In this document: piece after piece, positions 1 through 8,577 of the stretch
Layout of the letters: every line of letters starts with the position of its first letter
Numbering within the stretch: position 1 is the first letter of the stretch
Origin: Waddliaceae bacterium
GTDB taxonomy: Bacteria > Chlamydiota > Chlamydiia > Chlamydiales > GCA-2709385
Assembly (NCBI GenBank): GCA_002709385.1
Contig: PAQS01000049.1
Coordinates: 1 to 39,547 of the forward strand
Length of the DNA stretch: 39,547 nt
Direction: 5' to 3'
The notes under the pieces: generated by a model
What the model saw: the letters and a program-made list of their open reading frames with translations, nothing else
What the model was told of the DNA's origin: nothing
Database searches by the model: none
Position numbers and translations under genes: made by a program

Positions 1-2045
1 ATGTAGGGCCAGATGACGCCTTTGATAGTGATGCTGATCGTTTTACTGGTGTTACAGATATCTTTACTCTAGCTCCTAATGAGATCAATTCAGATCTAGA
101 TGCTGGATTCTACGATGATACAGGCCTCTCTAGTTTTGATGAAGGAATGGTCTTTGAAGACCTCAATGGAAATGGTACTCGAGATCCAGGTGAACCAGGT
201 ATTCCAGGAGTTATTGTGAATCTTATCGACCCAATAACAGGGTACGTTCTTGAAACAACAAGCTCAGATAGCAACGGTGAGTATAGCTTCCTAGAGATCC
301 CATCAAATGAGTACATCCTTGAGTTCGTTACACCAACAGGATTTGTTCCAACCTATCAAGATGTTGGCCCAGATGACGCAGGAGACTCAGATATAGACCG
401 CAATACAGGAAGAACCGACATCATTTTCCTTGCACCAAACACCACTGATGGTAACCAAGATGCAGGCTACTTCAGCGATGCAGGGCTGGCACGTATTCAA
501 GATGGTCGTGTATTCAATGATCTCAATGGAAACGGTTTACAAGACGCAGGTGAACCAGGAATCGCTGGTATCACAATGAATCTTATCGATCCGTCTACAG
601 GATTTATCCTAGACAGCACCGTAACAGATGCTAACGGTTTCTATAGTTTCTTTGATCTCTTTGCAAGAGACTACATTCTTGCATTTGATCATGCCACAGG
701 GTTCCTAGGAACATTCAAAGATGTAGGAAATAATGACGCTATTGATAGTGACTTTGGTCGCTTTAGCAATGAGACAGATGTCTTTATTCTTTCTCCAGGA
801 GAAATCAACACCCAATTAGATGCAGGATTGTTCGATGCAAACCGAGCAGCATCTTTTGAAGATGGAGTGTCTTTTGATGACGCCAACGGGAACGGAGTAA
901 GAGATCCAGGTGAAGGCGTACTTACTGGCGTTACCATCAACCTAGTTGATCCAAACAATGGAAACATCCTTGAAACAGTTGTGACAGATAGCAACGGTGA
1001 ATACAACTTTCTCAGTATTCCTGATGGAGATTACATCCTTGAGTATGTAGCTCCAGCGACTCATGTCTTTACCCATCAAGATAGAGGTAACGATGATACG
1101 ATTGATAGTGATGCAGATCGTGACACAGGACGTACAGGTATTGTAAATCTCAGTGCTGGAGAAACAGATAACACCCAAGGAGCAGGTTTTGTAGACCGTA
1201 CACTTCTTAGTACTATAGGAAATCGTATTTGGAGAGATGTAGATGGGAATGGTCTTTTTGATGCAGGAGAGTTAGGAGTGCCAAACGTTACAATTCGTCT
1301 TCTTGATGAAGATATGAATGTTTTGGAAACAACACAAAGTGACGCTTCTGGTTTCTATAGTTTTGATGAGCTTCTTCCTGATACCTATATTGTTGAGTTC
1401 ATTTCTCCAGATGGAGCACGCTTCACATTGAAAGATGTTGGCGCTGATGAAACAATTGATAGCGATGTAGGTCGTTTTACTGGAAGAACGGATCCGTTTT
1501 TCCTTGCTATTCAAGAGCTGAATAACGATATAGATGCAGGGCTTTTACCTCCAAATCGACCTCCAGAAGATATCATCCTATCTTCAACAGAAATCACCGA
1601 GAATGCGCCAGATGGTACGGTAGTTGGAGATCTTCAGGTAGTAGATCCTGATCCTATTGATGACCACGAATTCTGGTTTGAAGACATCTATGGTAACCGT
1701 AGTAAAGTTGATCCAGAGGGACGCTTCATTATCGTAGGAGACCAAATCCTTGTATATGACACCTCGCTTATTGATTTTGAACAAGAACGCTCGCACACCG
1801 TGCGTATTCTTGTTGAAGACTCTGAAGGAGAGGTTTACAGGGAAGATGTGGTGATTGATGTAATTGACGAAGCAGATACACCTAATTATCAATTTGATAG
1901 CAAGCAGTTTTCTGAAATGTTTGATGGTTACGATCAAAATGAATCAGGTCGATATTTGAATAACCCAGATTATACTCCAGCGGATTTAGACTTAGAGACA
2001 AGAAAGAGTCTAATGCAAAGAGTTTTATCTTGGATCAAAGATTAA
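1..2045 (+). CDS. Surface protein with SdrD-B-like repeats and a cadherin-like domain (5' end outside window)
   Basis: The frame is open from base 3, and residues ahead of the first Met at 147 already belong to a repeat (VGPDDAFDSDADRFTG), so the gene starts before the window. It holds the tail of one repeat and then four full repeats of about 119 residues. Each opens with an Asp-rich loop such as DLNGNGTRDPGE or DVDGNGLFDAGE, followed by SDxxGxYxF, YILEF and a D.GxDDxxDSD block. This is the pattern of the SdrD B-like fold, a calcium-binding Ig-like stalk module of adhesins. From about residue 475 (counting Met-147 as 1) there is a cadherin-like domain (ITENAPDGTVVGDLQVVDPD). A charged tail with no LPXTG anchor or membrane helix follows. 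I see no cysteine. Role in adhesion or surface display is inferred; the missing N-terminus probably carries the export signal. Confidence 0.85.
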   Translation, partial: VGPDDAFDSDADRFTGVTDIFTLAPNEINSDLDAGFYDDTGLSSFDEGMVFEDLNGNGTRDPGEPGIPGVIVNLIDPITGYVLETTSSDSNGEYSFLEIPSNEYILEFVTPTGFVPTYQDVGPDDAGDSDIDRNTGRTDIIFLAPNTTDGNQDAGYFSDAGLARIQDGRVFNDLNGNGLQDAGEPGIAGITMNLIDPSTGFILDSTVTDANGFYSFFDLFARDYILAFDHATGFLGTFKDVGNNDAIDSDFGRFSNETDVFILSPGEINTQLDAGLFDANRAASFEDGVSFDDANGNGVRDPGEGVLTGVTINLVDPNNGNILETVVTDSNGEYNFLSIPDGDYILEYVAPATHVFTHQDRGNDDTIDSDADRDTGRTGIVNLSAGETDNTQGAGFVDRTLLSTIGNRIWRDVDGNGLFDAGELGVPNVTIRLLDEDMNVLETTQSDASGFYSFDELLPDTYIVEFISPDGARFTLKDVGADETIDSDVGRFTGRTDPFFLAIQELNNDIDAGLLPPNRPPEDIILSSTEITENAPDGTVVGDLQVVDPDPIDDHEFWFEDIYGNRSKVDPEGRFIIVGDQILVYDTSLIDFEQERSHTVRILVEDSEGEVYREDVVIDVIDEADTPNYQFDSKQFSEMFDGYDQNESGRYLNNPDYTPADLDLETRKSLMQRVLSWIKD
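147..1560 (+). repeat. Four tandem coding repeats of about 360 bp (SdrD-B modules)
   Basis: Equivalent loop codons start near 147, 507, 867 and 1224, spacings of 360, 360 and 357 bp. The tail of a fifth unit lies at 3-146. Units are alike in protein but clearly diverged in DNA, so this is an old array held by selection on the fold. Copy number could still vary by recombination. Confidence 0.8.
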
Positions 2046-2054
2046 TAAATTTGG

Positions 2055-2129
2055 AATTACCACTGAGTCACAAATTACACTGAGAAATTTAGCTCCTCAG
2101 TGTGCTTTGTGACTCGGTGGTGATTTTTT
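2055..2129. terminator. Long imperfect hairpin between convergent genes, probable terminator and dispersed repeat
   Basis: The left arm (accactgagtcaca) pairs with the right arm (tgtgactcggtggt). Pairing continues inward through acactgag/ctcagtgt, giving a stem of over 25 bp with mismatches. A T-rich run follows on the plus strand. It lies just past the stop of the surface protein gene and faces the stop of the RND gene, the right place for a terminator. The ACCACCGAG-type end is shared with the hairpin at 21598-21668, so this is also a repeat family. Confidence 0.65.
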
Positions 2130-2134
2130 AGTTT

Positions 2135-5100
2135 TTACGTACTCAAGCATTCTTCAGATAAATGCTTAACAAATACACGTTTTTGAACTTTCTCAAAAAG
2201 AAGAAAGAGAACAGGTGTAAGAAGGAGAGTGAGTATTTGTGAAAAAGCTAACCCACCTATGATCACCCAGCCTAAGCCTGAACGAGAAGCACCACCAGCT
2301 CCAATCCCCATAACAATTGGAACAGCTCCTACAATAGCTGCAAAAGTTGTCATCATAATAGGGCGGAAGCGTACCAAACATGCCTCTATAATTGCGTCCT
2401 CAGAGGATATTCTGAGCTGATTAGATTGCAATTCTAGCGCATGATCGATCATCATGATTCCATTTTTCTTCACAATACCAATCAATAAAATGAAGCCAAC
2501 GAAAGCATAAAGTGATAATGGTTCACCTAAAATCCATAACGTAAGAATCGCTCCTAATCCAGCAAAAGGCAAAGCGGAAAGAATAGTAATAGGGTGAATG
2601 AAGCTCTCATAAAGGATTCCCAATACAAGATAGATCACAAGTACAGCAAGAAGGCTTAAAGACCAGAAATCTTCGATGTATTGTTGAAATACTTCTTCTG
2701 TACCTTCAATACCACCTTGTACTCCTGAAGCTAAAAAGCGGTATTCTAGGCGTTGAATTTCGTGAAGAATATCATCGAAATGAGTATCTGGATTAATATC
2801 GAAATATAGGGTTACAGAAGGGTATTGGCCCACATGAGTAATTGTACTTGGTCCAAGCTCTTCACCCCATTCTGCAAGTGAGGTCAAAGGAATTAACTTA
2901 CCTGATTTAGATCGTACGGTAAGAGATTCTAGAGAAGCGGCATCTTGACGGTATTCAGGAGCCATTTCCAGAAGAACTTTGTATTCATTTTCGCCAATCT
3001 CTAGTTTAGCTACCTGTGATTGACTATATGCCATTCGCAGGCTTTCTTGAATATGATCTGGGCTAACACCAAGAGAGGTTGCTTCAGCTTTTTTTATTCG
3101 GATACTGAGTTGACGTTCTCCGTCTCCTAATTGAGATTGTACCCAAGCGACTCCAGGAATATTGCGCATTTCTTCTGTCATTTTCCGAGCAGAGCGATAT
3201 AAGTCTTCTGATTTATTTCCTTTCAAACTGTACTGATAACCCCCACGCATATTTTTTGATAACCCTAGTTCCAACATGGGAATAGGAGAAACAAAGGCGT
3301 TGACGTTAGGAATTTTTTCTAGTTTTTGATTCAATCTTCTTACAACAGTTGTAATATCCTCTCTCTCATGCCGTGGCTTAAGGCGTACGAAGCGACTTGT
3401 CCAACTCCCACCCATATGGAAGTAACAAAACTGATCTATATTAGGATCTTGGCGAATAATTTCGTTCACCGGCTCCATTTCCTCTTGGATGAGTCGAGAA
3501 CTAAAATTTTTCGCACTACGGGCATTGATTTGAATATAGTCTAAATCCTCTGTAGGAAGAAAATCTATAGGTACCCACTTGAAAGCGGAGATAGTAAGAA
3601 AAATACTCATTAATCCTAAAGATAAGGTACTTTTTGGGTGTTTGATTGCCCAAAGAAGACACGGCCTATACCAAGAAAGCATCCAAGAATTAAAGTAATT
3701 GCAGTAGCGTTGTATGCTACCTTCTTCTTCTTTCTTACCTTGTGCTAAGCGACTACAAAGCATTGGAGTCAAACTCAAAGAAACGACACCAGATACCAAA
3801 ACAGCGACACACAAAGTAACTGAAAACTCCTCGAAAAGTTTTCCTAAGATACCACCCATCATTAAAAGAGGAATGAATACAGCTGCTAACGATAAAGTCA
3901 TAGATAAAACAGTAAAGCTAATTTCTTTAGCGCCGTCTAAAGCAGCTTGGTAAGGGCGTTTTCCCATTTCTCCATGACGTACAATATTCTCCATCACAAC
4001 AATCGCATCATCCACAACAAAACCAACAGATAGAGTTAAAGCAAGCAGTGAAAGATTATCCAAACTGTAGCCTAGGTAGTGCATAACGACCAAAGTCCCC
4101 AAAATGGAAAGGGGAATCGCGATGGCTGGAATCAAAGTATCGCGAATACGACCAAGATAGAAAAAGATCACAACAATCACTAATATAATCGCAAGGAAGA
4201 GTGTGAAATTCACATCTTCAATACTTTCTATAATTGTTGTGGACTTGTCGTAAAGAACCTGAATTTCCACAGAAGAAGGAAGTTCTTTTTGAATTTTTGG
4301 AAGAAGTTTATGAATACCGTTGGCTACTGTTACAGTATTTGAGCCCGGTTGGCGTTGTACAGCTACAATGACAGCTGGACGATTAGACTCTTTAGTAATA
4401 TGACGAACAGTGAAACCGGCGTTCTCAACAGATTCTTGTACAGTAGCTACATCGCGTAAATAAATAGGAATACCATTTCTTTGAGCAATCACTAAATCAT
4501 CGTAATCTTGTGGATCGTTGATTCCCGATTTACTGTCTAAAGTCCATTGATTACTAAAATCTTCAAGACGCCCTCCTGGAGCTGTATTACTTGTACTGGC
4601 TAAGGCCTGGTGAATTTCATAAAGTGTTAGATTGTAAGCTTCTAATGCTTGAGGGTTTACTTGTACACGCAATGCATAAGGGCTACCATGAATTTCCGTA
4701 TTTCCCACCCCTTCAAGACTGCTGATACGCTGCAATACTTGCTCGTTAACAAGCTCATAAAGTTCTGGGCTACTCAGAAGAGGGGAAGTGACAGTAATAT
4801 AGAGAATAGGTTCTTCTGCTGGATTTTCTTTTCGAATTAAAGGTCCCACACTCAGATCGTTTGGTAAGCGATGGCTTATGCGGTTAATCGCATTTTGTAC
4901 GTCTTGAGCGGCAAGATCCATGTTCTTATCTGTGGAAAAACGCAGGCTAATATAAGTATAGCCACTATTGTTCATAGAGCGGACAGATTCTACACCAGGT
5001 ACTTGTAGTAACTCTTTCTCGATAGGAGTCGCAATGTTATGAGCCATTACTTGTGGGCTGGCTCCATTTTTCATAACATGTATGCTCAGTGTTGGGTGAT

Positions 5101-5221
5101 CTACATTAGGCAGATCACTCACAGGTAACTTTTTGTAAGCAAGAAAACCAGAGAAAACGAGCCCAAGAGAGAGCAAAATCGTCATTACAGGTCGTCGAAT
5201 AAAAGGCTCTGAAAGGTTCAT
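2135..5221 (-). CDS. RND-family multidrug efflux permease (HAE1 type, MdtC/AcrB-like)
   Basis: Inner-membrane proton/drug antiporter, the pump subunit of a tripartite efflux complex. The 1028-residue length is typical. The start (FIRRPVMTILLSLGLVFSG, then LPVSDLPNVDHPT) is the classic first helix and periplasmic entry. Helix 4 carries the paired aspartates in VGFVVDDAIVVMEN. Helix 10 carries the lysine in LLIGIVKKNGIMMIDHA. Together these form the proton relay known from AcrB. Two large periplasmic porter regions separate the helix bundles, and the final helices are present. Its ATG overlaps the adaptor stop by four bases (ATGA), so translation is coupled. No TolC-type outer-membrane partner is in the window. 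The substrate cannot be read from sequence; the NVDHPT signature suggests the MdtB/MdtC-like group rather than metal-exporting CusA. Confidence 0.95.
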   Translation of the reverse strand: MNLSEPFIRRPVMTILLSLGLVFSGFLAYKKLPVSDLPNVDHPTLSIHVMKNGASPQVMAHNIATPIEKELLQVPGVESVRSMNNSGYTYISLRFSTDKNMDLAAQDVQNAINRISHRLPNDLSVGPLIRKENPAEEPILYITVTSPLLSSPELYELVNEQVLQRISSLEGVGNTEIHGSPYALRVQVNPQALEAYNLTLYEIHQALASTSNTAPGGRLEDFSNQWTLDSKSGINDPQDYDDLVIAQRNGIPIYLRDVATVQESVENAGFTVRHITKESNRPAVIVAVQRQPGSNTVTVANGIHKLLPKIQKELPSSVEIQVLYDKSTTIIESIEDVNFTLFLAIILVIVVIFFYLGRIRDTLIPAIAIPLSILGTLVVMHYLGYSLDNLSLLALTLSVGFVVDDAIVVMENIVRHGEMGKRPYQAALDGAKEISFTVLSMTLSLAAVFIPLLMMGGILGKLFEEFSVTLCVAVLVSGVVSLSLTPMLCSRLAQGKKEEEGSIQRYCNYFNSWMLSWYRPCLLWAIKHPKSTLSLGLMSIFLTISAFKWVPIDFLPTEDLDYIQINARSAKNFSSRLIQEEMEPVNEIIRQDPNIDQFCYFHMGGSWTSRFVRLKPRHEREDITTVVRRLNQKLEKIPNVNAFVSPIPMLELGLSKNMRGGYQYSLKGNKSEDLYRSARKMTEEMRNIPGVAWVQSQLGDGERQLSIRIKKAEATSLGVSPDHIQESLRMAYSQSQVAKLEIGENEYKVLLEMAPEYRQDAASLESLTVRSKSGKLIPLTSLAEWGEELGPSTITHVGQYPSVTLYFDINPDTHFDDILHEIQRLEYRFLASGVQGGIEGTEEVFQQYIEDFWSLSLLAVLVIYLVLGILYESFIHPITILSALPFAGLGAILTLWILGEPLSLYAFVGFILLIGIVKKNGIMMIDHALELQSNQLRISSEDAIIEACLVRFRPIMMTTFAAIVGAVPIVMGIGAGGASRSGLGWVIIGGLAFSQILTLLLTPVLFLLFEKVQKRVFVKHLSEECLST

Positions 5222-6318
5222 ACTTCTGCATCTCCTACAACTTCGACCAAGGCAGATGGGTATAAAGATAAGCCGCCGTTAACAACACGCTCACCTTCTT
5301 CAATACCATTGCTAATAATCACTTGTTCATTGATTTTATCTTGTAGGTTTACAGCTCGTATAGCGACTCTAGAATCTTCATCAATCACCCAAACATAGTG
5401 CCCTTGATCATTCATTTGTAATGAAGTAGCAGGTACTGTAATGGCGTTTTCATATAAGCCAATTTGTACTTTCACCTTTGCGAATTGTCCTGGCCAAAGC
5501 AAATTATCCTCATTGTTGATTTTTGCTTTTAGAGCAATCGAACCTGTTTCTGGGTCTACATGATTATTTCCGTAATCTAAAGTACCAATATAACTACGAT
5601 TGTCTAATCCAGGAATAGTGACTTCTACTTTAAGTTCATTGAGATTCTGTTGTACAATTTGGGAGAGGTAACGTTCAGGTAAAGAAAATTTCACAGAAAG
5701 TTGAGAGCTTTGACGAACCGTACAAAGTAAAGAGCGTGCTTCAGCTAAATTGCCTTTCCCGGTTTCAGTTTTTCCTATACGCCCACTAATAGGAGAGCGA
5801 ATCGTGCAATAATCAAGTTCTAACTGAGCAGCTTTAACACGTGCTTGATCCATTAAAACTTGTGCCTCATGTAACGCAACAGCCTTTTTACCTTCGTCAA
5901 GCTCAACATCTGTAAGCAACCCCTTGTCAAAGAGTGATTGATACCTTTGAAGTTGTTTTTGACTATAACGTAATTGAGTGATGTTTTTAGCTAAACTAGC
6001 GCGCGTTTCGTCGACACGAATTTGATAATTACTATGATCTAATTCAAAAAGAAGATCACCTTTTTGAACAATCTGCCCTGTCTTAAAATGAATTTTTCTA
6101 ACAGCTGCTGTAATCATAGGACGAATCTCAGCTGTTTGTGAAGCACTAATCCGGCCAACACTACTCAAAAATAAAGGAATATCTTCCTTGTGCGCTGCAG
6201 CAACACGAATAGGAATACTTTTTTCTGCAGGCGCAGCAGCAGATGGAGAAGTGTCAGTTGAAGAAGAACAACTAGCTAAAAAGAAAGAAATGAGAGAAAT
6301 AGAAGCGATTTTTTTCAT
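5218..6318 (-). CDS. RND efflux periplasmic adaptor (HlyD/AcrA-type membrane fusion lipoprotein)
   Basis: Adaptor linking the RND pump to an outer-membrane channel. The longer reading frame reaches 6360, but I place the start at the ATG ending at 6318. It has a GGAAG ribosome site just ahead, and the protein then opens with a lipoprotein signal (MKKIASISLISFFLASC) with a clear lipobox. A Ser/Ala/Pro linker follows, then the split lipoyl domain (AAVRKIHFKTGQIVQKGDLLFELD and later IRSPISGRIGKTE), an alpha-hairpin between them (about residues 90-165), and the beta-barrel and membrane-proximal domains. Length of 366 residues is normal. The stop codon overlaps the permease start. Expression is probably set by the inverted-repeat cluster 70-100 bp upstream. 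Confidence 0.93.
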   Translation of the reverse strand: MKKIASISLISFFLASCSSSTDTSPSAAAPAEKSIPIRVAAAHKEDIPLFLSSVGRISASQTAEIRPMITAAVRKIHFKTGQIVQKGDLLFELDHSNYQIRVDETRASLAKNITQLRYSQKQLQRYQSLFDKGLLTDVELDEGKKAVALHEAQVLMDQARVKAAQLELDYCTIRSPISGRIGKTETGKGNLAEARSLLCTVRQSSQLSVKFSLPERYLSQIVQQNLNELKVEVTIPGLDNRSYIGTLDYGNNHVDPETGSIALKAKINNEDNLLWPGQFAKVKVQIGLYENAITVPATSLQMNDQGHYVWVIDEDSRVAIRAVNLQDKINEQVIISNGIEEGERVVNGGLSLYPSALVEVVGDAEV

Positions 6319-6389
6319 GAAACTTCCAAAAAGAATAGCAGTAAATAGGTGTTTTGCCACTTAGATTATCAAGGGAATAGTTTTTTGTA

Positions 6390-6419
6390 TATGATCTTGT
6401 GAGATCATAAATTTATGAT
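6390..6419. promoter_or_regulatory. Overlapping inverted repeats, candidate operator between divergent genes
   Basis: Two dyads share a half-site. One is tatgatct-tgtg-agatcata (6390-6409). The other is the perfect 16-bp palindrome atcataaatttatgat (6404-6419). They give alternating half-sites TATGAT, ATCATA, TATGAT. The cluster sits in the 187-bp gap between the efflux adaptor start (minus) and the orphan gene at 6506 (plus). That layout suits a dimeric repressor of efflux genes, for example a TetR- or MarR-family protein, but no regulator gene lies in the window. It has no T-run and is not a terminator. Confidence 0.5.
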
Positions 6420-6505
6420 ATTCCATATGTTTTTTATAAAAAAAAGCCATTAATTACTGGAAGTGATAAAATATAAAATATGTTTGATTTAAGGATTTAT
6501 TTTCT

Positions 6506-8209
6506 ATGGAAATACACGAAGTTGATCAAGAAAGTATAAATATTTTATCAAAAAATATAGATTGTTTTATAATTGATGAAGACCAGTCTTTAGATAAATA
6601 TAATAAAAAAATTAAAATATCTGGTATTGGCAAGGATTATATATTAAATTCGAATAAAGTAAGCGAAAATAAAAATAGTTTTCTGAAAAGAGTTTTTGAT
6701 TACATTACGTTTAAACCTGTTTCTTATACTACCATTAAAAATAAAAAAGGTGAAAAATATAGAGTAAGAAATAAAGATATAAAAAAAATTTTTCCTGAAA
6801 TAAATAAAGGGATAGGAGTTTTTGATTATATTTATAGGTGTTTTTTTGGTTATGAGAAAGTTATTGAGCGGATGCTTAAACAAGATTTAAAAAAAAATGA
6901 AGATGAGTTAAGTAAGTTTTTTATTGAAAAAAATGATGAAAACCTCACGACTAACAATTTGTTTATTAAAGAACAAAAAGACCAATTGCCAAATGATTCA
7001 TATGAACAAAGAGCTTTAAATTCAGGTGATTGGTATAACTTTGTTGAAGATAATACAGTAGAAGATAAAACTGTTGAATCGTATAAAGCCCTTTCTAATG
7101 GTAAAGAGTTAACATTTAAAGATGATAATGAAAGAGATGTTATTAAAGCTTTTTGTTATCTTCCTCCATCTATAATTAGTGTAATTGGACCTCTAAATTC
7201 GCCAGATGATGATTTATTTGGGAATACGGATGATGATTTATTTGGGAATACGGATGATGATTTATTTGGGAAGTATCCTCTAAAAAATCATTTAAGTTTT
7301 TTAATAAATAAAATAATAAACGATAAAACTGAAAATAAAGAAGAGAATAAAAAAAAGTTAATCCAGTGGATTGAATGTTTGGGTAGAAATGAAAATGCTA
7401 TAACAAAATTTGGCGATAGTCCCGAATTTGATTTCACTCCTGCAGATTTAATGTTACAAGATTTATTAGAAAATATTTTTGAAGAATTTATGAATTCTGA
7501 TTTACCTAAAGATGCTCGGGATCATCTCAATTTAGAGTATTTACTTTCAGAAAAAGACACCATAGAAGAATATTCCAAAAGATATACTCGTCTAGCAGGT
7601 GATGATAATTGTTTTTCAGAAGCGTGTGGAATTCTTGCTGCTAATATTTTAGACGAAAAGTGTCAGCAAGCTTTAGTTAAAGACGGTGAGAGCCTATTTT
7701 TTAATGGGTCCTTAACTTATCCATTAGAAGGTATGCTCGATGGATTTTTGACAAAAAACTCAAAAAATCCTGCAGAAAGTTCAGAAGTCAAAGAATTAGC
7801 AAAATTGCTTGCATCTCTTTCTGATCAGCCAGAAAATATGTTGATTATTTTAAATAACCCAGAACAGCTTCATAATCTTATGGAAGGGTTAAGGTATGTG
7901 AGTGCAAATACTCCCCAAAAAACTCAATCGATATTTTTGCACTACAATGCTTTTAAAGCTCTTCGCCTTTTATTGGCTTGTACAAAAGATAGACTGCAGA
8001 TTTTTCTAAATAATAGTAATTTTTTAGAAAATTGTTTTCGTCAACTTAATGAAAATTTTACAAATGAAAACTTGAAGACAGGATACTCTTGTCGCTTTAT
8101 AGCATTAGCAGAGGGATTAGCTAAATCAGACGAAGAAGGTTTAGAAAGGTTTTTTTCTAAAGAAAATAAATCTATAGAAGAAAGTATTCGTTCATTAATT
8201 TATCGATAA
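6506..8209 (+). CDS. Orphan AT-rich protein, helical C-terminal half, candidate host-directed effector
   Basis: A 567-residue protein I do not recognise. The gene is visibly more AT-rich than its neighbours and full of Asn, Lys and Ile codons. The N-terminal third is basic (FLKRVFDYITFKPVSYTTI; a second YIYRCFFGYEKV block). An acidic stretch follows, then a triplicated DDDLFGNT motif from about residue 234. Residues from about 350 to the end read as a run of amphipathic helices resembling an ARM/HEAT solenoid (ACGILAANILDEKCQQAL, ELAKLLASLSDQPENMLIIL, AFKALRLLLACTKDRLQIFL). No signal peptide or membrane helix is seen. A ribosome site (AAGGA) lies about ten bases ahead of the ATG, a rather long spacing. 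It stands alone, divergent from the efflux operon. Base composition and lack of family suggest a lineage-specific or acquired gene; effector role is inferred. Confidence 0.75.
   Translation: MEIHEVDQESINILSKNIDCFIIDEDQSLDKYNKKIKISGIGKDYILNSNKVSENKNSFLKRVFDYITFKPVSYTTIKNKKGEKYRVRNKDIKKIFPEINKGIGVFDYIYRCFFGYEKVIERMLKQDLKKNEDELSKFFIEKNDENLTTNNLFIKEQKDQLPNDSYEQRALNSGDWYNFVEDNTVEDKTVESYKALSNGKELTFKDDNERDVIKAFCYLPPSIISVIGPLNSPDDDLFGNTDDDLFGNTDDDLFGKYPLKNHLSFLINKIINDKTENKEENKKKLIQWIECLGRNENAITKFGDSPEFDFTPADLMLQDLLENIFEEFMNSDLPKDARDHLNLEYLLSEKDTIEEYSKRYTRLAGDDNCFSEACGILAANILDEKCQQALVKDGESLFFNGSLTYPLEGMLDGFLTKNSKNPAESSEVKELAKLLASLSDQPENMLIILNNPEQLHNLMEGLRYVSANTPQKTQSIFLHYNAFKALRLLLACTKDRLQIFLNNSNFLENCFRQLNENFTNENLKTGYSCRFIALAEGLAKSDEEGLERFFSKENKSIEESIRSLIYR
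7205..7273 (+). repeat. In-frame 24-bp tandem repeat (about 2.9 copies) encoding DDDLFGNT
   Basis: Units start at 7205, 7229 and 7253. The first two are identical and the third matches until its last bases (NT becomes KY). Because 24 is a multiple of three, slippage changes copy number without breaking the frame. Confidence 0.9.
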
Positions 8210-8577
8210 AAAATAAATATATAACCTGTGATTTTATATTATAATGATTGTGTGTTTGTTCTATGTAATGATTTAGTATCTTTAGAATATTAGCTCTAGA
8301 GTTTATGTCTCTTAAGGTTTTTTAGGAAGTTTTCCAATACTAGATCAAACAATTGTAATCTATTGCATCTGCAACAAAGTATTAAAATCACTAAGTATTA
8401 TAGATGACTCGCAAACAAAAATGGTTTTTTTTTGAAGTGATGTGCTTTGTAAGGCACAGCCGTCTATTACGTACTATAAACTTACGCGTTTCACGCAGCT
8501 CTCAGGAGCTGTGTTTTGCCGCGTAAGCTCATATAACCATGCAAGCCGAATCTGAAGATTAGGTAGCCATCAGAGGC
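8210..8577. other. Gene-free 368 bp with several hairpins
   Basis: No convincing reading frame. The left half is AT-rich, with a T9 run near 8425. The right half holds three dyads: tgtgc...gcaca near 8440-8460; a nested hairpin at 8481-8527 (outer cttacgcg/cgcgtaag, inner acgcagctc/gagctgtgt); and aagcc...ggctt near 8544-8580 containing aatct-ga-agatt. The region receives the ends of two convergent genes (6506 plus, 8578 minus). It may act as a weak two-way terminator or encode a small structured RNA. I cannot match it to tRNA, tmRNA, 6S or RNase P RNA. Confidence 0.5.

Noticed and set aside
942-1937. Minus-strand reading frames inside the surface protein gene
   Set aside because: They are shadows of a strong coding repeat array on the plus strand, with no ribosome sites and low-complexity products.
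8210-8577. tRNA or known structural RNA in the gap
   Set aside because: No T-loop consensus, no CCA end and no cloverleaf could be drawn.
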